This document shows, in pieces, positions 27,700 to 34,823 of a DNA stretch of 64,000 bases. The stretch covers positions 81,377 through 145,376 of the forward strand of contig NZ_JQCD01000021.1 in the NCBI RefSeq assembly GCF_001437425.1, read 5' to 3'. The position numbers and the translations under genes were made by a program. The notes under the pieces were generated by a model. That model searched no databases. It was not told where the DNA came from and was given only the letters and a program-made list of their open reading frames with translations. Each line of letters begins with the position of its first letter. Within the stretch, counting starts at the first letter, position 1. This stretch comes from Weissella minor (GTDB lineage Bacteria; Bacillota; Bacilli; Lactobacillales; Lactobacillaceae).

Positions 27700-28272
27700 T
27701 TGGAACGAAAAGTGTTTGTCGTCACGGGAAATACCGGAACTGGTAAAACGTCAGTGACGAAATATCTAAATGATTTTTTTGAAATGCCCAAGGTGATTAC
27801 GCATACAACGCGTAAGCCACGTGAAGGCGAAATGGACCAAGTTGATTATTACTTTGAATCAGCTGATTCATTTAAACAAAATCATTTCTTAGAACAAGTA
27901 GATTACAATGGCAATCAATATGGTTCATCAAAGGAAGGCTTGGAGCGTGCGTTTGAAAAGAACCCTTTGATTACCATTGTTTTAGATACAAAAGGGGCAG
28001 CGACTTACTTGGAAGCTTTGCCTGAAGATGAAGTCGTTGTGATGTATCTAACGGTATCAAAGGAACGGGATCTCTATCAACGTTTGGTAAAACGTGGAGA
28101 TGACGTTCAATCAATTAACAGTCGCTTAAGTAGTGAGGAATTTGTGCGCGATGCACAACTACCCGCTGCGTTAGCGGCCAAGGCCCATGTTGTCGTGAAT
28201 GATGATTGGGAAGAAACAAAAAGAAAAGTGGATGCGATTGTTAAGCAAGCCATCCAACCAAAAGTAGATTAA
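27700..28272 (+). CDS. Guanylate kinase-like P-loop protein
   Basis: A 190-residue protein with the guanylate kinase fold. Walker A is GNTGTGKTS near residue 13, the GMP-binding loop TTRKPREGEMDQVDYYF is retained, and so is the arginine-rich lid region. Guanylate kinase phosphorylates GMP to GDP, but the P-loop differs from the usual SGPSGVGKGT and the protein sits in a biotin operon, so it may be a paralogue with another role. The frame opens at 27673; AGGAG at 27688-27692 supports TTG at 27700. A canonical gmk is not present in the window. Confidence 0.75.
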   Translation: MERKVFVVTGNTGTGKTSVTKYLNDFFEMPKVITHTTRKPREGEMDQVDYYFESADSFKQNHFLEQVDYNGNQYGSSKEGLERAFEKNPLITIVLDTKGAATYLEALPEDEVVVMYLTVSKERDLYQRLVKRGDDVQSINSRLSSEEFVRDAQLPAALAAKAHVVVNDDWEETKRKVDAIVKQAIQPKVD

Positions 28273-28289
28273 GATAAGGAGGTCCTTTT

Positions 28290-28727
28290 ATGGAGAAACG
28301 GACACCCCCATTCATTACGCCAGTTGCGTTAGTATCAATGATTTTAGCGTTGAGTGCTGGAAATGCAGTTGTGAATGTGACCACCAATACCCGAAATGGT
28401 GGGCCAACTAGAGCCCAGGTTTCATCTCAAAAAAAGGCAGAATCTGAAAGTGTATCGCGGCGTGAAGCCAGTGAATCTGAATCAAAAGCTTCTGAGTCTT
28501 CTAATGTTGATGAAGAAGTTTCAAGTCAAAGTAGTTCGGAACCAGTATCAAGTAGTTCAGAAGCATCTGAAAATTCACAAAGCTCAGAATCAGATCGTTC
28601 ATCAAGTAGCTCAGATGGTTCATCTGAAGCAAGTTCGTCGAGTGATGATGCACAAAGCAGTAGCCAATCTACGCCAGCTTCAAGTAGTAGTAATGTAGAT
28701 GGTAATAACCAAGGAGGTGATCGTTAA
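28290..28727 (+). CDS. Ser-rich single-membrane-span protein of unknown function
   Basis: I do not recognise this protein. It has 145 residues. A hydrophobic segment (about 9-30) could be a signal peptide or membrane anchor. The rest is low complexity: about 100 residues of mostly Ser with Glu, Ala and Asp, which should be disordered. It has no cysteine and no LPxTG. AAGGAGG precedes the ATG. It might be a wall-spanning linker or glycosylation substrate, but nothing shows this directly. Its last codons contain the ribosome site of the next gene, so the two are probably coupled. Confidence 0.6.
   Translation: MEKRTPPFITPVALVSMILALSAGNAVVNVTTNTRNGGPTRAQVSSQKKAESESVSRREASESESKASESSNVDEEVSSQSSSEPVSSSSEASENSQSSESDRSSSSSDGSSEASSSSDDAQSSSQSTPASSSSNVDGNNQGGDR
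28711..28722 (+). promoter_or_regulatory. Full-length Shine-Dalgarno of the 28730 gene
   Basis: AAGGAGGTGATC is complementary to the 3' end of 16S rRNA over 12 bases, 7 bases before the ATG at 28730. It lies inside the coding end of the Ser-rich gene. Confidence 0.8.
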
Positions 28728-28729
28728 TT

Positions 28730-29530
28730 ATGTTATCAGCACTTGATTTAATTAATCACTACCTCGGTTATTTAAATGTGAATCCTAAATTGAAAGGGCG
28801 CATTTATACCGTATTAGCAGCAGTCGGAAGTAGTTATATTCTGTATTTGGCGTATTCATATCTCAGTAATAAGGCGTATGTTCGTGGCAGTCTCATTTTA
28901 TTAGCGTTCCTTGGGATTCTGTATTTTACAGCGGTAAATTTCTTTTATTATTTCACGGATAAGGCACCAAAATGGGATGTATCGCCAAAGATTGCCAAAG
29001 TATTAGGAACACCGCAAGAAGCAGCTGATGAAGCTATACCAGCTGGTGGCGTGCAGTTCGTGCCATCAAATGGCTTGTATGCTAGTAATGAAGTATTGCC
29101 GGCGACTTTGAAGCTTGACGCTGGGATGGAAGCAGAGTTAGCAACGATTGCTTCGCAAATCACACAAAGTCATTTGGCAGATGATAATTATGATGGTTTA
29201 TCAGAGAATCAACAAATGAATCTCTTGTCACAAGGGCAAACGAAGGTCTATGCAACGGGGGACGGGGCACCATTACCTTATTACCGTTTAGAGCAAGATG
29301 CCGATGGATTGGCCATTTATGGTGGGATCAATGAAATGTCAGCTAAACGTTTAGGTTTGGTGACTGAAGTTGGACTCCAACCAATAGCGGAAGCTGCCAA
29401 AAAATACAACTTGTATGTTGCGACTGCTGTAATTAAGGGTGGTTTAGCGCACGTGAAAGGTCGAGCTGGTCTGACTGAAATTCAAGACCCGTACGAATTA
29501 CACGTAGAATTAGCATACAAACCTAAATAG
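28730..29530 (+). CDS. Membrane protein of unknown function (possibly DUF6681)
   Basis: A 266-residue protein with two hydrophobic segments near the N-terminus (about 22-43 and 53-75), followed by a soluble domain of about 180 residues with a Gly/Ala-rich beta-like pattern. I associate this architecture with a lactobacillus-specific family annotated as DUF6681, with low certainty. No catalytic motif is visible. It follows the Ser-rich gene with a 2-base gap and a full-length ribosome site, suggesting the two products act together at the envelope. No obvious terminator follows. Confidence 0.6.
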   Translation: MLSALDLINHYLGYLNVNPKLKGRIYTVLAAVGSSYILYLAYSYLSNKAYVRGSLILLAFLGILYFTAVNFFYYFTDKAPKWDVSPKIAKVLGTPQEAADEAIPAGGVQFVPSNGLYASNEVLPATLKLDAGMEAELATIASQITQSHLADDNYDGLSENQQMNLLSQGQTKVYATGDGAPLPYYRLEQDADGLAIYGGINEMSAKRLGLVTEVGLQPIAEAAKKYNLYVATAVIKGGLAHVKGRAGLTEIQDPYELHVELAYKPK

Positions 29531-29596
29531 TAAAACGTTTTTAACGGATATACTTAAAAAAGTATGAGAAATTGGTCGGGTTTTGATTAATTTTTG

Positions 29597-29695
29597 TTTG
29601 ACAAAAAGTAACCTTAGAGATTAAGATAAATTTAGTACAACAATTAGATGTAAGTACGTTTCCCGGTGCGGCTGACTAGCTGTATCGGGTTACTT
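29597..29695 (+). promoter_or_regulatory. Promoter and long leader hairpin before the glutamine transporter operon
   Basis: TTGACA near 29597 followed after 18 bases by TAAGAT is a likely promoter. Downstream, bases 29662-29673 pair with 29678-29689 along all 12 positions (three G-U) around loop GACT, and AAGTA/TACTT (29652-29656 with 29691-29695) extends the stem past an internal loop. No long T run follows, so it is not a plain terminator. The rest of the 29531-29750 gap shows nothing else. Confidence 0.5.
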
Positions 29696-29750
29696 TGTAA
29701 TTATTTGGCAAATCTTGGCTAGATAATATTATTTTTAGGAGGATACCCTG

Positions 29751-30485
29751 ATGTCAATGATCGAGTTTAAAGATGTCGAAAAGTATTATGGAGATTTCCA
29801 TGCTTTACATGATATCAATTTAGAAGTTGAAGCAGGTGAAACTGTGGTGTTACTTGGACCTTCTGGTTCCGGAAAATCGACCTTAATTCGAACAATTAAT
29901 GGTTTGGAGTCGATTGAAGGCGGACAATTAATTGTTAATAATCAAGATTTGGCCAATCCGAAAACGGATTTGAATCGTTTGCGTAAAGACGTTGGAATGG
30001 TGTTCCAACACTTTAATCTTTATGACAATAAAACGATTTTGGAAAATATTATGATTGCTCCCCGCTTGGTACTTAAGCGTGATGAAGCCGAAAATAAAGA
30101 AACAGCTATGGGCTTGTTGGAACGTGTTGGTTTGACTGATCAAGCCAATAAGTATCCTTCACAATTGTCAGGTGGACAAAAGCAACGTGTTGCGATTGCA
30201 CGTTCACTTGCGATGAAGCCAAAGGCGCTTTTGTTTGACGAACCAACTTCAGCCTTGGACCCAGAAATGGTTAATGGTGTTTTGAAGATTATGCGTGAAA
30301 TTGCGCAAGATTCATCAATGACAATGCTTGTTGTGACCCACGAAATGGGATTCGCCAAGCAAGTTGCAGACCGTGTTATCTTTATGGCTGATGGTAAGAT
30401 CTTAGAAGATGCACCAACAGCTAAGTTCTTTGAACATCCAGAAGAAGAACGTGCACGTCAATTCTTGTCACAAATTGTGCATTAA
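29751..30485 (+). CDS. glnQ: Polar amino acid ABC transporter ATPase (GlnQ-like)
   Basis: The ATPase of a polar amino acid importer, 244 residues. Walker A is GPSGSGKST, the signature is LSGGQKQR, Walker B is LLFDEPTSALDP, and the switch His is in VVTHEMGFA; all are intact. Family assignment to the PAAT class (glutamine, glutamate, aspartate) follows from sequence style and from the neighbours: a binding protein and two permeases in the order Q-H-M-P. The exact amino acid is an inference. Two ATG codons, 29751 and 29757, are possible starts; TAGGAGGAT sits 7 bases before the first. Confidence 0.93.
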   Translation: MSMIEFKDVEKYYGDFHALHDINLEVEAGETVVLLGPSGSGKSTLIRTINGLESIEGGQLIVNNQDLANPKTDLNRLRKDVGMVFQHFNLYDNKTILENIMIAPRLVLKRDEAENKETAMGLLERVGLTDQANKYPSQLSGGQKQRVAIARSLAMKPKALLFDEPTSALDPEMVNGVLKIMREIAQDSSMTMLVVTHEMGFAKQVADRVIFMADGKILEDAPTAKFFEHPEEERARQFLSQIVH

Positions 30486-30498
30486 GGAGGGCTTGGCA

Positions 30499-31341
30499 AT
30501 GCAGATGAAGCAAGTAGCAGGAGCAGCGTTTAGCTTTTTTGCCGCGGGCTTGCTTATGAGTGGGGTTACACAAACAACCGTTCATGCTGCAAGTTCTGAC
30601 AAAAATGAAACATACGAACGTATCCAAAAGACACACAAGATGAACTGGGGTGTTAAAGGGGATACTAAGTTGATGGGCTTGATGAATATCGAATCTGGTA
30701 AGCTAGAAGGATTTGATATTGATATGGCCAAAGAAATTACGAAGCGTGTTGATCCAAAGGCGAAGGTTGAATTAACGCAAATCACCTCTGGAACACGTGT
30801 ACCAATGCTATTGAATGGTAATATTGATTCAATTATTGCCACAATGACTATTACACCTGAACGTGAAAAGGTTGTTGATTTCTCAGAACCATACTTCAAT
30901 GCGGGTCAATCATTATTGGTTAAAAATAGTAGTGATGTTAAAAACATTAAGGATTTGGACCGTAAAGGCGCTCGTATTTTAGGGGTGCAAGGTTCAAATT
31001 CAATTGAAAATGTTAAAAAATTCGCACCAAAAGCACGGATTGTTGCTTTGCCTGATTATGCAACGGCTTTGACGGCTTTGCAGTCAGGACAAGGTGATGC
31101 GTTGACAACTGACAATGGTATTCTTTATGGAATGGCCGTTGATAACAAGGGTGTTAAGGTTGTTGGTGGTACCTTTACAACTGAACCATATGGAATTGCC
31201 GTTGATAAAGACAATCCTAAGTTGGTGAAGGCCATTAACGATGCCGTGGATGATATGAAGTCAGATGGAACATACGATAAGCTTGCTAAGAAGTGGTTTA
31301 ATGATGTTCCTGGTATGGATTGGAAGGAGGTCGCTAAGTAA
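30499..31341 (+). CDS. glnH: Glutamine/glutamate-type substrate-binding protein without lipobox
   Basis: The extracellular binding protein of the importer, 280 residues. The body has the type II periplasmic-binding fold: GFDIDMAKEITKR near residue 70, a PMLLNGNIDSIIATMTITPER segment and DFSEPYF. The N-terminus is a signal peptide ending around VHAASS. There is no cysteine, so it cannot be lipid-anchored in the usual way for a Gram-positive binding protein. The frame opens at 30409 inside glnQ; AAGGAGG places the true start at 30499. Its stop overlaps the next ATG by one base. Confidence 0.93.
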   Translation: MQMKQVAGAAFSFFAAGLLMSGVTQTTVHAASSDKNETYERIQKTHKMNWGVKGDTKLMGLMNIESGKLEGFDIDMAKEITKRVDPKAKVELTQITSGTRVPMLLNGNIDSIIATMTITPEREKVVDFSEPYFNAGQSLLVKNSSDVKNIKDLDRKGARILGVQGSNSIENVKKFAPKARIVALPDYATALTALQSGQGDALTTDNGILYGMAVDNKGVKVVGGTFTTEPYGIAVDKDNPKLVKAINDAVDDMKSDGTYDKLAKKWFNDVPGMDWKEVAK

Positions 31342-31979
31342 TGTGGTCATTATTTACGAGTCACGCTAGCGAATTCCTAACTGGTTTTGGTTGGACGATT
31401 CTATCAAGTGTGATTGCTTTGATTGGTTCAACAATCCTAGGGTTAGGGTTTGCGCTCCTTCAAATCGTGCCAAATCGTTGGGCGAACTTAGTTGGAAAGA
31501 TTTATATTGAAATTGTTCGTAATATTCCACTTTTGGTTATTACAATGTTCTTTTACGTCGTTGTGGCGAACATCTTCAAGTTGAATGGATTTATTTCAGG
31601 AACAATTGGGCTAACGCTCTATACGTCAGCCTTTATTGCCGAGACAATTCGTGCCGGAATTAACGCCGTTGATTCTGGACAATATGAAGGTGGTCGTGCC
31701 AATGGAATGTCTTGGTGGGAAACAATGCGTTACATCGTATTGCCACAAGCGATTCATTTGGTGATTCCACCTCTTGGAAATCAATTTGTGAATTTGATTA
31801 AGAATTCATCTGTCTTGGCTTTCGTGGCCGGACTTGATTTGATGTACCAAGCCAATATGATTTCACAATTGACTTTTGATACATTTAATCCATATATCAT
31901 TGTTGCGATTTTCTACTTAATGCTAACGATGCCTTTGAGCTACTACATGCGTTACTTAGAAGAAAAGAATGCACATTAA
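31341..31979 (+). CDS. glnM: Polar amino acid ABC transporter permease 1
   Basis: A 212-residue membrane permease with about five hydrophobic segments. The cytoplasmic loop EAA motif is visible as EGGRANGMSWWETMRYIVLPQA, which docks onto GlnQ. It belongs to the HisM/GlnP permease class and should pair with the second permease at 31994. The ATG overlaps the glnH stop by one base, so translation is coupled. Confidence 0.93.
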   Translation: MWSLFTSHASEFLTGFGWTILSSVIALIGSTILGLGFALLQIVPNRWANLVGKIYIEIVRNIPLLVITMFFYVVVANIFKLNGFISGTIGLTLYTSAFIAETIRAGINAVDSGQYEGGRANGMSWWETMRYIVLPQAIHLVIPPLGNQFVNLIKNSSVLAFVAGLDLMYQANMISQLTFDTFNPYIIVAIFYLMLTMPLSYYMRYLEEKNAH

Positions 31980-31993
31980 GGAGGGGTTGAACG

Positions 31994-32650
31994 ATGCAAG
32001 ACTTTTTACAAGCATATTCATGGGTTAACATGCGTTTCCTCCTTAATGGATTGTGGATAACAATTGTCGTATCTGTGGTTTCAATTGCGTTTAGTTTCGT
32101 GATTGGCTCAATTTTGGGAACGATTCGCTACATGAAGATTAAGTATGTCTCAGAAATTGTTGGTTTCATTATCGATTTGATTCGAAACCTACCATTATTG
32201 TTGATCATTTTCTTCACGTATTTTGCCTTACCAAAGGTCGGAATTCACTTCAACGTTATGATTTCAACAATTGTCGCGATGACAATTTTCGAATCAGCGA
32301 TGTTGGCTGAAATCGTCCGTTCTGGAATTAAGGCCGTTCCAACTGGTCAATTAGAAGGGGCCCGTGCGAATGGTTTGAGCTTCTACCAAGCTTTGTGGTA
32401 CATCTTACTACCACAAGCTTATAAGAAGATGATTCCACCAATCGTGTCACAATTCGTTTCATTGATTAAGGATACGTCTTTGGCAACCATTATTATGTTG
32501 CCTGAAGTAACATTCCGTGCACAAACAATTTATGCACAAAAACCTGCACAGATCATTCCAATGTTCTTGATGCTTGCGATTTTGTACTTTATCTTGAACT
32601 TTACAATTTCACGAGTTGGAACATATATCGATCGCCGTATGGCTTCTTAA
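31994..32650 (+). CDS. glnP: Polar amino acid ABC transporter permease 2
   Basis: The second permease, 218 residues, with five or so membrane segments and the EAA loop LEGARANGLSFYQALWYILLPQA. Together with the first permease it would form the heterodimeric channel used with two GlnQ subunits. AAGGAGG precedes the ATG by 7 bases. A terminator at 32662-32690 ends the four-gene operon. Confidence 0.93.
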   Translation: MQDFLQAYSWVNMRFLLNGLWITIVVSVVSIAFSFVIGSILGTIRYMKIKYVSEIVGFIIDLIRNLPLLLIIFFTYFALPKVGIHFNVMISTIVAMTIFESAMLAEIVRSGIKAVPTGQLEGARANGLSFYQALWYILLPQAYKKMIPPIVSQFVSLIKDTSLATIIMLPEVTFRAQTIYAQKPAQIIPMFLMLAILYFILNFTISRVGTYIDRRMAS

Positions 32651-32661
32651 TATAAACAAGT

Positions 32662-32690
32662 AAGACTAGACGTCAGTTTAGTCTTTTTTT
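32662..32690 (+). terminator. Terminator of the glutamine-type ABC operon
   Basis: AAGACTA (32662-32668) pairs with TAGTCTT (32679-32685), then T to 32690. Confidence 0.8.
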
Positions 32691-32695
32691 GTGCC

Positions 32696-32726
32696 AAAAA
32701 AAAACAGGCCTAGCTAGACCTGTTTT
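32696..32726 (-). terminator. Terminator of the 6-phosphogluconolactonase gene
   Basis: On the minus strand AAAACAGG (from 32726) pairs with CCTGTTTT (down to 32701), continuing into a run of T (A32696-A32704 on the plus strand). Confidence 0.85.
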
Positions 32727-32735
32727 GCTTTTTCA

Positions 32736-33764
32736 TTATTCAAAATAAACACAAACCGTTTCAGGACCGTAGAAAGTATCATCAAGTAACGAAAGTGTGC
32801 CATCTTCAGCGTTAATCTCAAAGAGGGATAGTGTGTCTGAGAATTGATGTCCGACGACAATAAATTGACCAGAAGGATCAATATTAAAGTCACGTGGGAA
32901 ATCCCCTGAAGTACTAATGCGTTGAATTAAGTCTAATGTGCGACCATCGTCAGTGACCTTATAAACTAACAAGGTGTTTGTGCCACGATTTGAAACATAC
33001 AAGGTATTTGTTTTTTCATTAAAGCGAATCGCCGCACCGCTATTGAACTCAGTCCAATCTTCAGGTGTTGTAAAGTACTTTTCGACAAAGACTAAGTCAC
33101 CTGAGTCCTTATATTCAAGGACTGAGACGCTACAATCTAATTCGCCAACTAAGTAGACGTATTGACCATTTGGATTGAAAATCAAGTGACGAGGACCTGT
33201 TCCCGGTTGGGCCTTGTAGATTGAACGTGTTGAAATTAAACCACTGTCTTCTACATCATAGAGATAAACTTGATCAGTTCCCAAATCACACACAATGAGA
33301 CGACCGTCAGGGGTTAAGTCTGTGTAATGGATGTGTGGGGCATCTTGGTTTTCATGGGGACCTACTGGGTCACGATGATAGAAAGAAGTTGCTGGACCAA
33401 CACCATGGTCTTCATTTAAAGCATAGACGTTCAACTCACCCTTGTGGTAGTTGGCACCATAAACTAATTGACGGTCTTCATCGAAGGCCACATAACAGAC
33501 CGGTGCACCGGTCTCAAGGACCTTGTTAATGACCTGATAGTCACCGTTCTCATCGGCAGCATAAGCAGCAATACCACCCATACGTTCTTGATCATAGACA
33601 GCATAAATCGTGCCATCTTGCGCAGTTGTCAGATAAGTTGGATTGCTTTCTTTAGCTAACAATTGTAGATTTTGAAGTTGCTTCTTTTCAGTATCTAACT
33701 CAACGCGATAAATACCTTCACTATTCTTCTTCGTATATGTTCCAAGTAAAAATGTCTCAATCAT
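32736..33764 (-). CDS. pgl: 6-phosphogluconolactonase, beta-propeller type
   Basis: A 342-residue lactonase of the YbhE/Pgl seven-bladed propeller family, which opens 6-phosphogluconolactone in the oxidative pentose phosphate branch. Family features are LGTYTKKNSEGIYRVELD at the start, PHIHYTDLTPDGRLIVCDLG mid-protein, and GPRHLIFNPNGQYVYLVGEL. Obligate heterofermenters send glucose through this branch (the phosphoketolase pathway), so the gene is expected in this kind of organism. Two adjacent ATG codons exist; AGGAG favours the one at 33764 (7-base spacing). Confidence 0.9.
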   Translation of the reverse strand: MIETFLLGTYTKKNSEGIYRVELDTEKKQLQNLQLLAKESNPTYLTTAQDGTIYAVYDQERMGGIAAYAADENGDYQVINKVLETGAPVCYVAFDEDRQLVYGANYHKGELNVYALNEDHGVGPATSFYHRDPVGPHENQDAPHIHYTDLTPDGRLIVCDLGTDQVYLYDVEDSGLISTRSIYKAQPGTGPRHLIFNPNGQYVYLVGELDCSVSVLEYKDSGDLVFVEKYFTTPEDWTEFNSGAAIRFNEKTNTLYVSNRGTNTLLVYKVTDDGRTLDLIQRISTSGDFPRDFNIDPSGQFIVVGHQFSDTLSLFEINAEDGTLSLLDDTFYGPETVCVYFE

Positions 33765-33786
33765 CATTAAGCTCCTTTATATTGAA

Positions 33787-33827
33787 AGAAAAACCACCTA
33801 GCCAAGTTATCTTAGCTGGGTGGTTTT
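33787..33827 (-). terminator. Terminator of the YczE-like gene
   Basis: On the minus strand a 17-bp stem with two wobbles (33811-33827 with 33790-33806, loop ATAA) is followed by several T. Confidence 0.85.
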
Positions 33828-33871
33828 ACTAAATGCCAAGATAAATCTGAAATGAATTATGTTGGTTGTGA

Positions 33872-34492
33872 TTAATTGAAGAAACTGTCGTTTTCAAACT
33901 TTGGAATGATTTTTGTCCACATGGCAATTAATGAACCACAACCAAAGGCAGCAACAATCGTTCCAATTCCGACATTGGCCATACCTGATAGAACAAATGC
34001 CAAGATGACGAAAGCAATGTCTTGCCAACTACGAATCACATTGTATTCACCATGTAGTTGCTTTGTCAAAATAGGGGCAATTGAATCATAAGGCGCAGCA
34101 CCCATGTTACCGGCCATATAAATAGCAGCTCCCAATGTGAAGAAAACAATTCCAACAACTAGGATAAGCAACTTACCGATGAATCCAGTATTTGCAATGC
34201 CCATGTGTTGCAAGATTGGTGTGAAGAATTGAATCAAAGCACCAACCAAAGTCATGTTAAGGATTGTTCCCCAACCAATGCTCGTTTTGTCATTAAGGAA
34301 AACGTATGCAAACAAAATTAAGTTTGTACCTAATTGCGTGACCCCCAAAGATAAATTCAATTTACCAGCCAAACCAATATTAAAAGCAGTAAATGGATCA
34401 ACACCTAGACCACCAACACGTAATGTTGAGGCTCCAATACCGATGATCGCCAAACCAAGCAAAATATATGCAATCTGCACAAACTTTTTCAT
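33872..34492 (-). CDS. YczE/YyaS/YitT-like integral membrane protein
   Basis: A 206-residue integral membrane protein with about five hydrophobic segments. The pattern GIGASTLRVGGLGVDPFTAFNIGL near the start and GNMGAAPYDSIAPIL later are the repeated Gly-rich hairpins of the YczE/YyaS family (COG2364), whose function is not established. GGAGGGAC precedes the ATG on the minus strand. It has its own terminator and is divergent from opp. No link to the pgl gene beyond orientation is evident. Confidence 0.75.
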   Translation of the reverse strand: MKKFVQIAYILLGLAIIGIGASTLRVGGLGVDPFTAFNIGLAGKLNLSLGVTQLGTNLILFAYVFLNDKTSIGWGTILNMTLVGALIQFFTPILQHMGIANTGFIGKLLILVVGIVFFTLGAAIYMAGNMGAAPYDSIAPILTKQLHGEYNVIRSWQDIAFVILAFVLSGMANVGIGTIVAAFGCGSLIAMWTKIIPKFENDSFFN

Positions 34493-34823
34493 AAAAGTCC
34501 CTCCTATTTAATTACTAATGATTATAAAACAATAGATTTGCATAATCAATAAGACGCATGTGAAATAGATATTTAAAATTGATATAAAGTATCAAGAGGT
34601 GGCTTAAGGAAGGGGCTAAAATGGCTTGATATCGCGTAAAATTAGGTGAAATAGTGCACAGCAATTAAGCTTAAAATGAGAGCAGTAAGTATTGAAAACG
34701 TGTTTACATAGCCGTTAAGCGCTTCTTATATGAGAAAGTTATCATTGACAATTCACATTGTTAACGATATTATTGTCAAATAGCGAAAAGAACTCTCATA
34801 AAAATATGGTTGGGGGAAGGATA
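34493..34823 (+). promoter_or_regulatory. opp operon control region
   Basis: This 331-base gap holds the opp promoter: TTGACA (34745-34750), 17-base spacer, TATTAT (34768-34773). Upstream, TGAAAACGTGTTTACA (about 34693-34708) and an AAGCGCTT core (about 34714-34721) resemble catabolite-responsive or other palindromic operators, but neither fits the cre consensus well. The ribosome site GGGGGAAGG stands 5 bases before the oppA ATG. 34493-34680 shows nothing I can name. Confidence 0.6.
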
